A DNA stretch of 64,000 bases, taken from NCBI RefSeq assembly GCF_900100315.1, contig NZ_FNFF01000001.1, positions 1,364,001 to 1,428,000 of the forward strand. The letters run 5' to 3'. The notes under the pieces are model-generated. The model saw only the letters and a list, made by a program, of their open reading frames with translations. It searched no databases and was not told where the DNA came from. Of the stretch, positions 26,622 to 35,675 are shown piece by piece (within the stretch, counting starts at the first letter, position 1; every line of letters starts with the position of its first letter). The stretch comes from Streptomyces indicus (GTDB lineage: Bacteria > Actinomycetota > Actinomycetes > Streptomycetales > Streptomycetaceae). Position numbers and translations under genes: made by a program.

Positions 26622-27773
26622 TCAGGCCACCGACCCGATCCGGCCGGCCGGCTGCGCGGACGTGTCGTGGTGGATCGGCGTGTGCGCCCCGGTCAGCGAA
26701 ACCCCGCTGCCGCCACGGCGGTTGGCCACGATCTCGGCCGCGATCGACAGGGCCGTCTCCTCGGGCGTACGGGCGCCCAGGTCGAGGCCGATCGGCGAGC
26801 GCAGGCGGGCCAGTTCGAGCTCGGTGACGCCGACCTCGCGCAGCCGCTTGTTGCGGTCCTCGTGGGTGCGGCGGGAGCCCATCGCGCCGATGTAGGCGAC
26901 AGGAAGCTTGAGGGCGTGCTGGAGCAGCGGCACGTCGAACTTGGCGTCGTGGGTGAGCACCGCGAGGACCGTACGGCCGTCGACCTCGGTGCGCTCCAGG
27001 TACTTGTGCGGCCACTCGACCACGATGTCGTCCGCCTCGGGGAAGCGGGTCTTCGTCGCGAAGATCGGGCGGGCGTCGCAGACGGTGACGTGGTAGCCGA
27101 GGAACTTGCCGATACGGACCAGGGCCGAGGCGAAGTCGATGGCACCGAAGACGATCATGCGCGGGGCCGGCACCGAGGACTCGACGAGCAGCGTCAGGGG
27201 CTGTCCGCAGTGGGAGCCGTCCTCGCCTATGACGACAGTGCCGTTCTTCCCGCCGTCGAGCATCGCGGTGGCGGAGGCGGCGGCCGTGCGGTCGAGTTCG
27301 GGGTGGCCGCCGAGGCCGCCCTCGTACGAGCCGTCGGGCCGTACGAGCAGCGCCCGGCCCATGACTTCGGCCGGACCGTCGGTGATCCGCGCGACCGCGG
27401 CCGCCTCCCCCGCGGCGGCCGCGGCCAGCGCAGCGGCGAACACTCCCCGTCCCGGAGCGTCCGCCCGCATGGGGGTGACGAGGATGTCGATGATGCCGCC
27501 GCAGGTCAGGCCGACCGCGAAGGCGTCCTCGTCGCTGTAGCCGAAGCGTTCGAGCACGGTCTCGCCGTCCTCCAACGCCTGCATGCACAGGTCGTACACG
27601 GCTCCTTCCACGCACCCGCCGGAGACCGAACCGATGGCCGTGCCCTCGCTGTCGACGGCGAGCGCGGCGCCCGGTTGCCGGGGCCCGCTGCCGCTGACCG
27701 CCACGACGGTGGCGATCGCGAAGTCACGTCCCTGCTCGACCCACCGGTTCAGCTCTTCGGCGATGTCCAGCAT
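26622..27773 (-). CDS. xdhC: XdhC/CoxI-family molybdenum cofactor maturation protein
   Basis: A 383-residue XdhC-family protein. The N-terminal domain has AIATVVAVSGSGPRQPGAALAVD and GSVSGGCVEGAVYD with LTCGGIIDILV (Cys near residues 60 and 100). The C-terminal Rossmann-like half has RMIVFGAIDFASALVRIGKFLGYHVTVCDARP and TEVDGRTVLAVLTHDAKFDVPLL, ending IGAMGSRRTHEDRNKRL. XdhC proteins bind molybdenum cofactor, favour its sulfuration and insert it into xanthine dehydrogenase. This matches the neighbouring xdh genes on the same strand. AGGAG lies 8 bases before the ATG. The C-terminal tail beyond residue 355 is long and probably disordered. Confidence 0.92.
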   Translation of the reverse strand: MLDIAEELNRWVEQGRDFAIATVVAVSGSGPRQPGAALAVDSEGTAIGSVSGGCVEGAVYDLCMQALEDGETVLERFGYSDEDAFAVGLTCGGIIDILVTPMRADAPGRGVFAAALAAAAAGEAAAVARITDGPAEVMGRALLVRPDGSYEGGLGGHPELDRTAAASATAMLDGGKNGTVVIGEDGSHCGQPLTLLVESSVPAPRMIVFGAIDFASALVRIGKFLGYHVTVCDARPIFATKTRFPEADDIVVEWPHKYLERTEVDGRTVLAVLTHDAKFDVPLLQHALKLPVAYIGAMGSRRTHEDRNKRLREVGVTELELARLRSPIGLDLGARTPEETALSIAAEIVANRRGGSGVSLTGAHTPIHHDTSAQPAGRIGSVA

Positions 27774-27814
27774 GTTCGGTCTCCTAACGGATGTGTGGAT
27801 GGGAACAGTCGGTG

Positions 27815-29308
27815 CTAGTGCAGGCCCAGCCAGCCCTCGATGGCGTTCAGCGAGAAGAAGGCCAGGAAGATGAGGGCGAGCACCCACATCAGCCAGCCGA
27901 TCTCACGCCGGCGGCCGGTCACGACCTTGATCAGGACGTGGGCGATGATGCCCGCCGCGATGCCCGCGGTGATGGAGTACGTGAAGGGCATCAGGACGGT
28001 GGTCAGGAACACCGGGATGGAGGTGGCCTGGTCGTTCCAGTCGATGTGCTTGGCGTTGGACATCATCAGCGAGCCGATGACGACCAGCGCGGCGGCCGCG
28101 ACCTGGGTCGGGATGACCTGGGCGAGCGGGGTGAAGAAGAGGCAGAGCGCGAAGCCCAGACCGGTGATGACGCTGGCGAGGCCGGTGCGCGCACCGTCGC
28201 CGACACCGGCGGTGGACTCGACGAACACGGTCTGGCCGGAGGCGCCGGCGACACCGCCGACCACACCGCCCGCACCGTCGATGGCCAGGGCCTTGTTGAG
28301 GCCCGGCATCTTGCCGTCCTTGTCGGCGAGTCCGGCCTGCTGGCCGATGCCGATGATGGTGCCGATGGCGTCGAAGAAGCCCGCGAGGACCAGGGTGAAG
28401 ACGATGACGCCGACGGTGATGGCGCTGATGTCGCCGATGCCGGAGAAGGAGACCGAGCCGAAGAGGCCGAAGTCCGGCGAGGAGAACGGCGAGCCGTCGA
28501 TGGTCGGGGAGTTGAGGCCCCAGTCCTTCGTGGACAGTCCGGCGACCTGGTGGACGATCGCGGCGAAGACGGTACCGCCGACGATGCCGATGAGGATCGC
28601 GCCCGGGACCTTGCGGACCAGGAGGGCGAAGATCAGGAGCACGGTGACCGCGAAGCAGACGACCGGCCAGCCGGTCAGCATGTCCTTGGTGCCGAGCTGG
28701 ATGGGCTTGGCGCCCGCGACGCCGCCGTCACCGGGCATCGAGGTGACGAAGCCGGCCTGGACCAGGCCGATGAGGCAGACGAACAGGCCGATGCCCATGG
28801 TGATCGCGTGCTTGATCGCCAACGGGATCGCGTTCATGATCATTTCGCGGAGTCCGGTGACCACCAACAGCACGATGATCGCGCCGTAGATGATGCACAT
28901 GGCCCACGCGTTGCCCCAGGTCATCTGCGGGGCGACCTGGAAGGCCATCACGGCCGAGACGCTGAGTCCGGCGGCGAGGGCCAGCGGCACGTTGCCGAGG
29001 AAGCCCATCGCGATGGTGGTCACCGCGGCCGCGAGCGCGGTGGCGGTGGTGAGTTCGGCGATGCTGAGCTGGGCTCCGGTGACGTCCTGCGCGCTGCTGA
29101 GGATCACCGGGTTCAGGAGGATGATGTACGCCATCGCCATGAAGGTGGTGATACCGCCGCGCACCTCCCGGCCCACGGTCGAACCACGCTGCGATATGCG
29201 GAAGTACCGGTCGAGCCAGGAACCGCCCGATGGTGGAGGCGCGACCGCGCCTGCTCCGTCGTTCGGGGAGATGTCGGCCTTGTTCGGCTCGATGGACTGC
29301 TGGGTCAT
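27815..29308 (-). CDS. NCS2-family purine permease (AzgA-like)
   Basis: A 497-residue permease with about 12-14 hydrophobic segments. The start SQRGSTVGREVRGGITTFMAMAYIILLNPVIL and the motif AITMGIGLFVCLIGLVQAGFV, then GFFDAIGTIIGIGQQAGLADKDGKMPGLNKALAIDGAGGVVGG, are typical of the AzgA-like branch of NCS2 transporters, which take up adenine, guanine and hypoxanthine by proton symport. Lying between the xanthine dehydrogenase genes and xdhC, it most likely imports a purine destined for oxidation. A poorly conserved 40-residue N-terminal tail precedes the first helix. Two hairpins at 29501-29601 separate it from the xdh operon, so it may have its own promoter. Confidence 0.93.
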   Translation of the reverse strand: MTQQSIEPNKADISPNDGAGAVAPPPSGGSWLDRYFRISQRGSTVGREVRGGITTFMAMAYIILLNPVILSSAQDVTGAQLSIAELTTATALAAAVTTIAMGFLGNVPLALAAGLSVSAVMAFQVAPQMTWGNAWAMCIIYGAIIVLLVVTGLREMIMNAIPLAIKHAITMGIGLFVCLIGLVQAGFVTSMPGDGGVAGAKPIQLGTKDMLTGWPVVCFAVTVLLIFALLVRKVPGAILIGIVGGTVFAAIVHQVAGLSTKDWGLNSPTIDGSPFSSPDFGLFGSVSFSGIGDISAITVGVIVFTLVLAGFFDAIGTIIGIGQQAGLADKDGKMPGLNKALAIDGAGGVVGGVAGASGQTVFVESTAGVGDGARTGLASVITGLGFALCLFFTPLAQVIPTQVAAAALVVIGSLMMSNAKHIDWNDQATSIPVFLTTVLMPFTYSITAGIAAGIIAHVLIKVVTGRRREIGWLMWVLALIFLAFFSLNAIEGWLGLH

Positions 29309-29500
29309 GGTGCCTACTTCCCAAGGTTCATAGGGGCACCCGCTCGAGAGCGAGATTTGGGATTGCTCTGGGCTGCACGACCCGGGAGACGGCCCGAGAA
29401 CGTTGCGTTGATGCGTGGGGTGTTGCGTGGTGGTGCGAAGTACCGCGAGCGGAGCGGCACTTGGCTCCGGGCATTCGGTGAGGGACCTGTGGGGCTCCCA

Positions 29501-29525
29501 GGGAGCCGCGTCGGACGCGGCTCCC
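29501..29525 (-). terminator. Hairpin in the gap between xdh operon and permease
   Basis: A perfect 10-bp stem, GGGAGCCGCG with CGCGGCTCCC, and a five-base loop. Together with the stem at 29575-29601 it forms a double terminator for the xdh operon. The rest of this 299-base gap presumably holds the permease promoter, but I see no clear hexamers. Confidence 0.7.
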
Positions 29526-29574
29526 GGCCGGAAGACTTGACCTATGACTCCTCGGCCACGTCCTGCCCGGAGGT

Positions 29575-29601
29575 GGGGCGGGAGGGTTCGCCTCCCGCCC
29601 C
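29575..29601 (-). terminator. Terminator after the molybdopterin-binding xdh subunit
   Basis: GGGGCGGGAGG and CCTCCCGCCCC pair perfectly over 11 bp with a five-base loop, beginning six bases after the minus-strand stop at 29608. Confidence 0.85.
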
Positions 29602-29607
29602 TGACAC

Positions 29608-31989
29608 TCAGGTGCCGGTGAGGTGCTCGGGGCGCACCGGCGTCTTCGTGAGTTCCAGACCGGTGGCGTTCCGGATCGCGGCGAGGACGGCCGGCGTCGA
29701 GGAGAGCGTCGGTGCCTCACCGATGCCGCGCAGGCCGTACGGCGCGTTGGGGTCCGCCAGCTCGAGGTACTCGACCGGGATGGTCGGGGTGTCGAGGATG
29801 GTCGGGAGCAGGTAGTCCGTGAAGGAGGGGTTGCGCACCTTCGCGGTCTTGGGGTCGACGATGATCTCTTCCATCACCGCGACACCGAGGCCCTGGGTGG
29901 TGCCACCCTGGATCTGGCCGATCACGGAGAGCGGGTTGAGCGCCTTGCCGACGTCCTGGGCGCAGGCCAGCTCGACGACCTTGACGAGGCCGAGCTCGGT
30001 GTCCACCTCGACCACCGCGCGGTGCGCGGCGAAGGCGTACTGGACGTGGCCGTTGCCCTGGCCGGTGCGGAGGTCGAAGGCCTCGGTCGGGCGGTGCCGG
30101 AACTCCTCCTCGATCTCCACGGCCTCGTCCTCGAGCACGTCCACGAGGGACGCGAGGACCTCGCCGCCGTCGGTGACGACCTTGCCGCCCTCCAGGAGGA
30201 GTTCGGCGTTGGCCCACGCCGGGTGGTACGAACCGAACTTGCGCCGGCCGATCTCCAGGACCTTCTCGCGGACGAGCTCGCAGGAGTTCTTGATCGCGCC
30301 ACCGGTCATGTAGGTCTGGCGGCCCGCGGAGGTCGAACCGGCCGAGCCCACCTGCGTGTCCGCGGGGTGGATGGTGACCTGCTGGACACCGAGCTCGGTA
30401 CGGGCGATCTGCGCGTGGACGGTCACGCCGCCCTGGCCGACCTCGGCCATCGCGGTGTGGACCGTGGCGACGGCCTCACCGTTGATGACCTCGAGGCGGA
30501 TCTTCGCGGTGGAGTAGTCGTCGAAGCCCTCGGAGAAGCCGACGTTCTTGATGCCGACCGCGTAGCCGACACCACGGACGACGCCTTCGCCGTGCGTGGT
30601 GTTGGAGAGACCGCCCGGGAGCGCGCGGACGTCGGCGCCCTCGGAGCTCTCCCACTGGCGCTCCGGCGGCATCGGACGGGCCTTGACCCGGCGGAGCAGC
30701 TCGGCCACCGGGGCGGGCGAGTCCACGACCTGGCCGGTCGGCATGAGCGTGCCCTGCTCCATGGCGTTGATCTGGCGCAGCTCGACGGGGTCCATGTCGA
30801 GGGCCGCGGCCAGCTTGTCCATCTGCGCCTCGTAGGCGAAGCAGGCCTGCACCGCGCCGAAGCCGCGCATGGCGCCGCAGGGCGGGTTGTTCGTGTAGAG
30901 GCCGATGGCCTCGATCTCGACGTCGTTGATGTCGTACGGGCCGACCGACAGCGAGGAGGCGTTGCCGACCACGGAGACCGTCGAGGAGGCGTACGCGCCG
31001 CCGTCCAGGACGATCTTGCACTTCATGTGCGTGATCTTGCCGTCCTTGGTGGCGCCGTGCTCGTAGTAGAGCTTCGCCGGGTGGCGGTGCACGTGCCCGA
31101 AGAAGGACTCGTAGCGGTTGTAGACCATCTTCACCGGCTTGCCGGTGCGCAGAGCCAGGATCGAGGCGAGGATCTGCATCGAGATGTCCTCGCGGCCGCC
31201 GAAGGCACCGCCGACACCGGCCATGGTCATGCGGACCTTGTCCTCGGGCAGGCCGAGGCAGGGCGCGATCTGCTCGCGGTCCGCGTGCAGCCACTGGGTG
31301 GCCACGTAGAGGTCGATGCCGCCGTCCTCGGCGGGCACGGCGAGGCCGGACTCCGGGCCGAGGAAGGCCTGGTCCTGCATGCCGAAGGTGTACTCGCCCT
31401 TGACGATGACATCGGCGCGCTTGGCGGCCTCGTCGGCGTTGCCGCGGACGATCGGCTGGCGGTGCACGATGTTGGGGTGCGGGACGTGCTTGGAGTGCTT
31501 GTCGTCGCGGCCCTCGTGGACGAGCACGGCGTCGGGAGCGGTCGCCGAGGCCTCATCGGTGATGAGGGGCAGCTCCTTGTACTCGACCTTGATCTTCGCG
31601 GCGGCGCGGCGCGCGGTCTCCGGGTGGTCGGCGGCCACGAGGGCGACCGGCTCACCGTGGTGACGGACCTTGCCGTACGCGAGCACGGGGGTGTCGCGGA
31701 ACTCCAGGCCGTAGTTCTTCGCGGCCGGCAGGTCGTCGGCGGTCAGGACCGCGTAGACGCCGGACATCGCGAGGGCCTCGGAGGTGTCGATGGACACGAT
31801 CTCGGCGTGCGCGACGGTGGAGCGCAGGGTCTGGCCCCAGAGCATCTCGTCGTGCCACATGTCCGAGGAGTAGGCGAACTCGCCGGTGACCTTGAGGGTG
31901 CCGTCCGGGCGCAGCGTCGACTCGCCGATGCCGCCCTGGGTCAGACCCTGGGTCACATCCCGGGGGATACCGGTGGTGGTGCCAGCCAT
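29608..31989 (-). CDS. Xanthine dehydrogenase family, molybdopterin-binding subunit
   Basis: A 793-residue catalytic subunit of a xanthine-oxidase-family enzyme, presumably hydroxylating hypoxanthine or xanthine. Recognisable features are GVYAVLTADDLPAAKNYG and GEPVALVAADHPETARRAA in the first domain. AGVGGAFGGREDISMQ is a cofactor-binding loop, with PCGAMRGFGAVQACFAYE (substrate/Mo-channel Arg), MAEVGQGGVTVHAQIA, and GEAPTLSSTPAVLAAIRNATG carrying the catalytic Glu (G-x-G-E-A). The start follows AGGAAGAGGCGG and lies two bases past the upstream subunit's stop, so translation is coupled. It forms an operon with the FAD and 2Fe-2S subunits. Confidence 0.95.
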   Translation of the reverse strand: MAGTTTGIPRDVTQGLTQGGIGESTLRPDGTLKVTGEFAYSSDMWHDEMLWGQTLRSTVAHAEIVSIDTSEALAMSGVYAVLTADDLPAAKNYGLEFRDTPVLAYGKVRHHGEPVALVAADHPETARRAAAKIKVEYKELPLITDEASATAPDAVLVHEGRDDKHSKHVPHPNIVHRQPIVRGNADEAAKRADVIVKGEYTFGMQDQAFLGPESGLAVPAEDGGIDLYVATQWLHADREQIAPCLGLPEDKVRMTMAGVGGAFGGREDISMQILASILALRTGKPVKMVYNRYESFFGHVHRHPAKLYYEHGATKDGKITHMKCKIVLDGGAYASSTVSVVGNASSLSVGPYDINDVEIEAIGLYTNNPPCGAMRGFGAVQACFAYEAQMDKLAAALDMDPVELRQINAMEQGTLMPTGQVVDSPAPVAELLRRVKARPMPPERQWESSEGADVRALPGGLSNTTHGEGVVRGVGYAVGIKNVGFSEGFDDYSTAKIRLEVINGEAVATVHTAMAEVGQGGVTVHAQIARTELGVQQVTIHPADTQVGSAGSTSAGRQTYMTGGAIKNSCELVREKVLEIGRRKFGSYHPAWANAELLLEGGKVVTDGGEVLASLVDVLEDEAVEIEEEFRHRPTEAFDLRTGQGNGHVQYAFAAHRAVVEVDTELGLVKVVELACAQDVGKALNPLSVIGQIQGGTTQGLGVAVMEEIIVDPKTAKVRNPSFTDYLLPTILDTPTIPVEYLELADPNAPYGLRGIGEAPTLSSTPAVLAAIRNATGLELTKTPVRPEHLTGT

Positions 31990-31991
31990 GA

Positions 31992-32585
31992 TCAGACCGC
32001 CTCTTCCTGACGGGCGGCCGCCAGGCGGACCGCGTCGAGGATCTTCTCGTAACCGGTGCAGCGGCAGAGGTTGCCGGAGAGCGCCTCGCGGATGTCCGCG
32101 TCGGACGGCGAGGAGTTGCGCTCCAGGAGCTCGTCCGCGGCGACCAGGAGACCGGGGGTGCAGAAACCGCACTGCACGGCGCCGGCGTCGATGAACGCCT
32201 TCTGGATCGGGGAGAGCTCGGTGCCCTCGCCGGTCTGGCCGTCGGTGCCCTTGGCCTGCCAGCGCTGGGCGGCGTCGAGCGAGGTGCCGCAGGAGCCGGA
32301 GCCGCAGGCGCCGCCCGGGTGGGCGTCGTCGCGGTGCGCGGCGTAGTCGGCGAGGCCCTCGACCGTCACGACCTCGCGGCCTTCGGCCTGGCCGGCGGCG
32401 ACGAGACAGGAACAGACCGGCACGCCGTCGAGGCGGACGGTGCAGGAACCGCACTCGCCCTGCTCACAGGCGTTCTTGGAGCCCGGCAGGCCCATGCGCT
32501 CGCGCAGGACGTAGAGAAGGGACTCGCCCTCCCAGACATCGTCGGCCGTCTGCTTGCGGCCGTTGACCGTGAAATTGACTCGCAT
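31992..32585 (-). CDS. Xanthine dehydrogenase family, 2Fe-2S subunit
   Basis: A 197-residue electron-transfer subunit with two 2Fe-2S clusters. The plant-type cluster uses C40, C45, C48 and C60 (NACEQGECGSCTVRLDGVPVCSC). The second, four-helix cluster has QCGFCTPG and NLCRCTGY near residues 139-175. Between them is an insertion of about 40 residues, with the extra cysteines GGACGSGSCG, not present in most family members; it may be a Streptomyces-type feature. The stop is two bases before the next subunit's start. An AAGGAG ribosome site overlaps the end of the upstream FAD-subunit gene. Confidence 0.95.
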   Translation of the reverse strand: MRVNFTVNGRKQTADDVWEGESLLYVLRERMGLPGSKNACEQGECGSCTVRLDGVPVCSCLVAAGQAEGREVVTVEGLADYAAHRDDAHPGGACGSGSCGTSLDAAQRWQAKGTDGQTGEGTELSPIQKAFIDAGAVQCGFCTPGLLVAADELLERNSSPSDADIREALSGNLCRCTGYEKILDAVRLAAARQEEAV

Positions 32586-32587
32586 GG

Positions 32588-33487
32588 TTACGCGGCTCCT
32601 TCAAGCGTGCGGCCCTCTGCGTTGCCGCGGTACGACTCCCACGTCCACATCAGCGTGCGGCGGGCCATGACACCGACCGCGTGGCGGCGGTAGTTGGCCG
32701 AGCCGCGCACGTCGTCGATCGGGTTGCAGGCACCCGAGGCGAGCGTGGCGAACTGCTTCGCGATGGACGGGGTGATGATCTTGCCGTTGTCCCAGAAGCC
32801 GCCCTCTTCGAGCGCCGCGTTCAGGAACTCCTCGGCCTCCTTGGCACGGACCGGGGTCGGGGCCGCCGAGCCGATGCCGGTGCGCACGATGCGCTTCTCC
32901 GGGTGCAGGGCCAGGCCGAAGGCGCAGACCGCGATGACCATCGCGTTGCGCGTACCGACCTTGGAGAACTCCTGCGGTCCGGTGGCCTTGGGGATGTGCA
33001 CCGACTTGATGAGCTCGTCGGCCTCGAGCGCGTTGCGCTTGACGCCCTTGTAGAACTCGTCGATCGGGATGAGGCGCACACCGCGGGCCTGCGACTCGAC
33101 CTCGACGTGCGCGCCGGAGGCGAGCAGGGCCGGGTGCGAGTCACCGGCGGGCGAGGCGCAGCCCAGGTTGCCGCCGACGCCGCCGCGGTTGCGGATCTGC
33201 GGGGATGCGACGGTGTGCGAGGCGCGGGCCAGGCCCGGCAGCTCCGTCTTGAGGTTCTCGATGATCTGGGTGTACGGAACCGAGGCGCCGAGGACGACCT
33301 TCTCCTCGCCGACCTCCCACTGGCTCAGCTCCGCGATGCGGTTGAGGTCCAGGAGGTACTCGGGGCGACGGTGGTCGAAGTTGATCTCGACCATGACATC
33401 GGTGCCACCCGCAATCGGCACAGCTGTGGGGTGCTCGGCCTTGGCGGCGAGCGCCTCCTCCCAGCTGGCGGGGCGAAGGAAGTCCAT
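32588..33487 (-). CDS. Xanthine dehydrogenase family, FAD-binding subunit
   Basis: A 299-residue FAD subunit (CoxM/XdhB fold). It shows the two flavin-contact loops VPIAGGTDVMVEINF (residues 23-37) and NRGGVGGNLGCASPAGDSHPALLASGA (about 110-135), a central RLIPIDEFYKG, and the C-terminal ANYRRHAVGVMARRTLMWTW. It passes electrons from the iron-sulfur clusters to NAD+ in the three-subunit enzyme. It is the first gene of the operon and faces the PucR regulator across 299 bases. Confidence 0.95.
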   Translation of the reverse strand: MDFLRPASWEEALAAKAEHPTAVPIAGGTDVMVEINFDHRRPEYLLDLNRIAELSQWEVGEEKVVLGASVPYTQIIENLKTELPGLARASHTVASPQIRNRGGVGGNLGCASPAGDSHPALLASGAHVEVESQARGVRLIPIDEFYKGVKRNALEADELIKSVHIPKATGPQEFSKVGTRNAMVIAVCAFGLALHPEKRIVRTGIGSAAPTPVRAKEAEEFLNAALEEGGFWDNGKIITPSIAKQFATLASGACNPIDDVRGSANYRRHAVGVMARRTLMWTWESYRGNAEGRTLEGAA

Positions 33488-33786
33488 CAGAGGCTCTCTT
33501 CTACGTATCGGGTCGTTCTGAGGGTCTTTTCGAGCCAGAGGACCTTTGGCCGTGCGGCCCCTGCCCCGACTCGTTCACGTGCTGTTAACGCGGAATAGCG
33601 CAAGTACACCGGCAGGACCTTGGTCCCGGTCAGTCACCGAAACCATGAAGGAGTTCCCTGGTCGCTGCTTTCATCTTGTAGATTCGTATGAAGGCCGGGT
33701 CCCACCAACCCCATCGGTTTCCTGTCGGAACCGCTTCACCCGGACCGGCGACACGATTCAAGCCAGCGACAGCGGAGAGGTACGAC
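33488..33786. promoter_or_regulatory. Divergent control region between xdh operon and pucR-like gene
   Basis: This 299-base gap holds no convincing gene. It must contain both promoters. I see one compact palindrome, GGACC-tt-GGTCC at 33615-33626, near the centre, and an imperfect one, CGGTTTCC with GGAACCG, near 33715-33733. Either could be a PucR target, but no consensus is known to me. The pucR-like gene has a GAGAGG ribosome site immediately before 33787. Confidence 0.5.
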
Positions 33787-35460
33787 ATGCGGCTGCGCGC
33801 CCTTCTGGAGACCGACGTGCTCGGCCTGCGGCTCCTCGGCGGCGAGGACGAGCTGGACCGCACCGTCCGCGGCGTCATGACCACGGACCTGCGGGACCCG
33901 AGCCGCTATCTCTCCGGCGGCGAGCTGGTGCTCACGGGACTGGCGTGGCGCAAGAGCCCGGCGGACTCCGAGCCGTTCGTGCGGATCCTGGCCCAGACCG
34001 GCGTCGCGGCCCTCGCGGCCGGTGAGGCCGAGCTCGGCGACATCCCCGACGACCTCGTCGAGGCCTGCGTACGCCACCGTCTGCCGCTGTTCGCGGTCAA
34101 CGAGCAGGTGGCCTTCGCGACGATCACTGAGCACGTCGTCCGGCAGGTCTCCGGCGAGCGCGCCGGCGATCTCGCGGCCGTGGTGGACCGCCACCGGCGC
34201 CTGATGACCTCGGGCCCGGCGGGCGGCGGCCCGGACGTGGTGCTCGACCTGCTCGGCACCGACCTGGACCTGCGCGCGTGGGTCCTGTCCCCCGCCGGGC
34301 GGCCCATCGCGGGCTCCCGCTCGGTCGGCGAGCCGCTGTCCACCGAGGTGTGCACGGCCCTCGCGGCCGAGCACCTGGCCGCCATCCGCACGGGCCGCCG
34401 CGGCCCGCACCGTGTGAACGTCCAGGGGTCCACGTACTCGCTCTTCCCCATCCACAGCAGCGGCCGTGGCGCGGCCGCCGCCTCGCGCGACGTGCGCGAG
34501 ACCGTGCTCTCGGACTGGCTGCTCGCGGTCGAGGCGGACGCGGGCGACTGGCCCGAGGAGCGGCTCGACCTGCTCCAGGGCGTCACGCAGCTGATCTCCG
34601 TGGAGCGCGACCGCCGCGACGCGGCCCGTACGGTGCGCCGCCGGCTCGCCCAGGAAGTCCTGGAGCTGGTGCAGACGGGCGCGGCCCCCGCCGAGATCGC
34701 CGCACGCCTGCGCGTGGCCGCCCCCGTGCTGCTGCCCGGTCTGGGCGCGGCCCCGCACTGGCAGGTCGTGGTCGCCCGCGTCGAGTGGGAGGGCGGCGAG
34801 ATCGAGGGCGGCCCGGTGGCGCAGTCGCTCCTGGAGGAGATCCTCGTCGACCCGACCGCCTCGGGCCCCGAGCCCTCCGACCGGATCGCGGTGGCGCACA
34901 CCGGCGACGAGGCCATCGCCCTCGTACCGCTGCCGGCCGTGGCGCCCGAGGACGGCCCGGAGCCCAGCCTGCTCGCGGACTCGCTGCTCGCCACCGTGCG
35001 CGAGCCGCTCGCGGCGGGCCTCTCGGACGACGGCCGCCTCACGCTCGGCGTCTCCGCCTCGGTGCACTCCGCGGACGGTCTGCGCGGCGCCCTGGAGGAG
35101 GCCCGGCACGCCCGCCGCGTCGCGGCGGCCCGGCCCGGCACGGTCTGCGCGGCCGGCCACCAGGAACTGGCCTCGCACGTCCTGCTCCTCCCCTTCGTGC
35201 CGGACGACGTCCGCCGCGCGTTCACGGCCCGGCTCCTGGACCCGCTGCGCGACTACGACCGCCGGCACCGCGCCGAGCTGATCCCGACCCTCGAGGCCTT
35301 CCTCGACTGCGACGGCTCCTGGACCCGCTGCGCCTCCCGGCTCCACCTGCACGTGAACACGCTGCGCTACCGCGTCGGGCGGATCGAACAGCTGACGGGC
35401 CGTGATCTGTCGCGCCTGGAGGACAAGTTGGACTTCTTCCTGGCGCTGCGGATGAGCTGA
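33787..35460 (+). CDS. pucR: PucR-family transcriptional regulator of purine catabolism
   Basis: A 557-residue PucR-type regulator. The N-terminal purine-catabolism domain (about residues 3-125) has LLETDVLGLRLLGGEDELDRTVRGVMTTDLRDPSRYLSGGELVLTG. The C-terminus is the family's helix-turn-helix: LIPTLEAFLDCDGSWTRCASRLHLHVNTLRYRVGRIEQLTGRDLSRLEDKLDF. Known relatives activate purine-degradation genes in response to purine breakdown products or nitrogen limitation. It is divergent from the xdh operon, which is its likely target. The ATG at 33787 follows GAGAGG; an earlier in-frame ATG (33688) has no site. The last 20 bases are duplicated just downstream. Confidence 0.93.
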   Translation: MRLRALLETDVLGLRLLGGEDELDRTVRGVMTTDLRDPSRYLSGGELVLTGLAWRKSPADSEPFVRILAQTGVAALAAGEAELGDIPDDLVEACVRHRLPLFAVNEQVAFATITEHVVRQVSGERAGDLAAVVDRHRRLMTSGPAGGGPDVVLDLLGTDLDLRAWVLSPAGRPIAGSRSVGEPLSTEVCTALAAEHLAAIRTGRRGPHRVNVQGSTYSLFPIHSSGRGAAAASRDVRETVLSDWLLAVEADAGDWPEERLDLLQGVTQLISVERDRRDAARTVRRRLAQEVLELVQTGAAPAEIAARLRVAAPVLLPGLGAAPHWQVVVARVEWEGGEIEGGPVAQSLLEEILVDPTASGPEPSDRIAVAHTGDEAIALVPLPAVAPEDGPEPSLLADSLLATVREPLAAGLSDDGRLTLGVSASVHSADGLRGALEEARHARRVAAARPGTVCAAGHQELASHVLLLPFVPDDVRRAFTARLLDPLRDYDRRHRAELIPTLEAFLDCDGSWTRCASRLHLHVNTLRYRVGRIEQLTGRDLSRLEDKLDFFLALRMS

Positions 35461-35507
35461 GGCAGGCGCCGGGGACGAGCTGGGCTCGGCGCTGCGGATG
35501 AGCTGAG
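35442..35507. repeat. Duplicated gene end: last codons of pucR repeated
   Basis: GGCGCTGCGGATGAGCTGAG, the last 20 bases including the stop, occurs at 35442-35461 and again at 35488-35507, exactly. The second copy is non-coding. The 26 bases between are unrelated. Confidence 0.85.
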
Positions 35508-35675
35508 CGCCCGCGCCCGCAGGGGCGCGCGCGTAGCACGGGGCGGGTGCGGTGCACGCACCCGCCCTTCGCTTTCCCAAGATTGTGAATTCCTTCACCC
35601 GCCCCCTTGGCGCCCCGCCCCGTTCCGTGCTGAGATGCCGCCACAGCTCAATGACGCGCTCCTGGGGAGGGGAAT

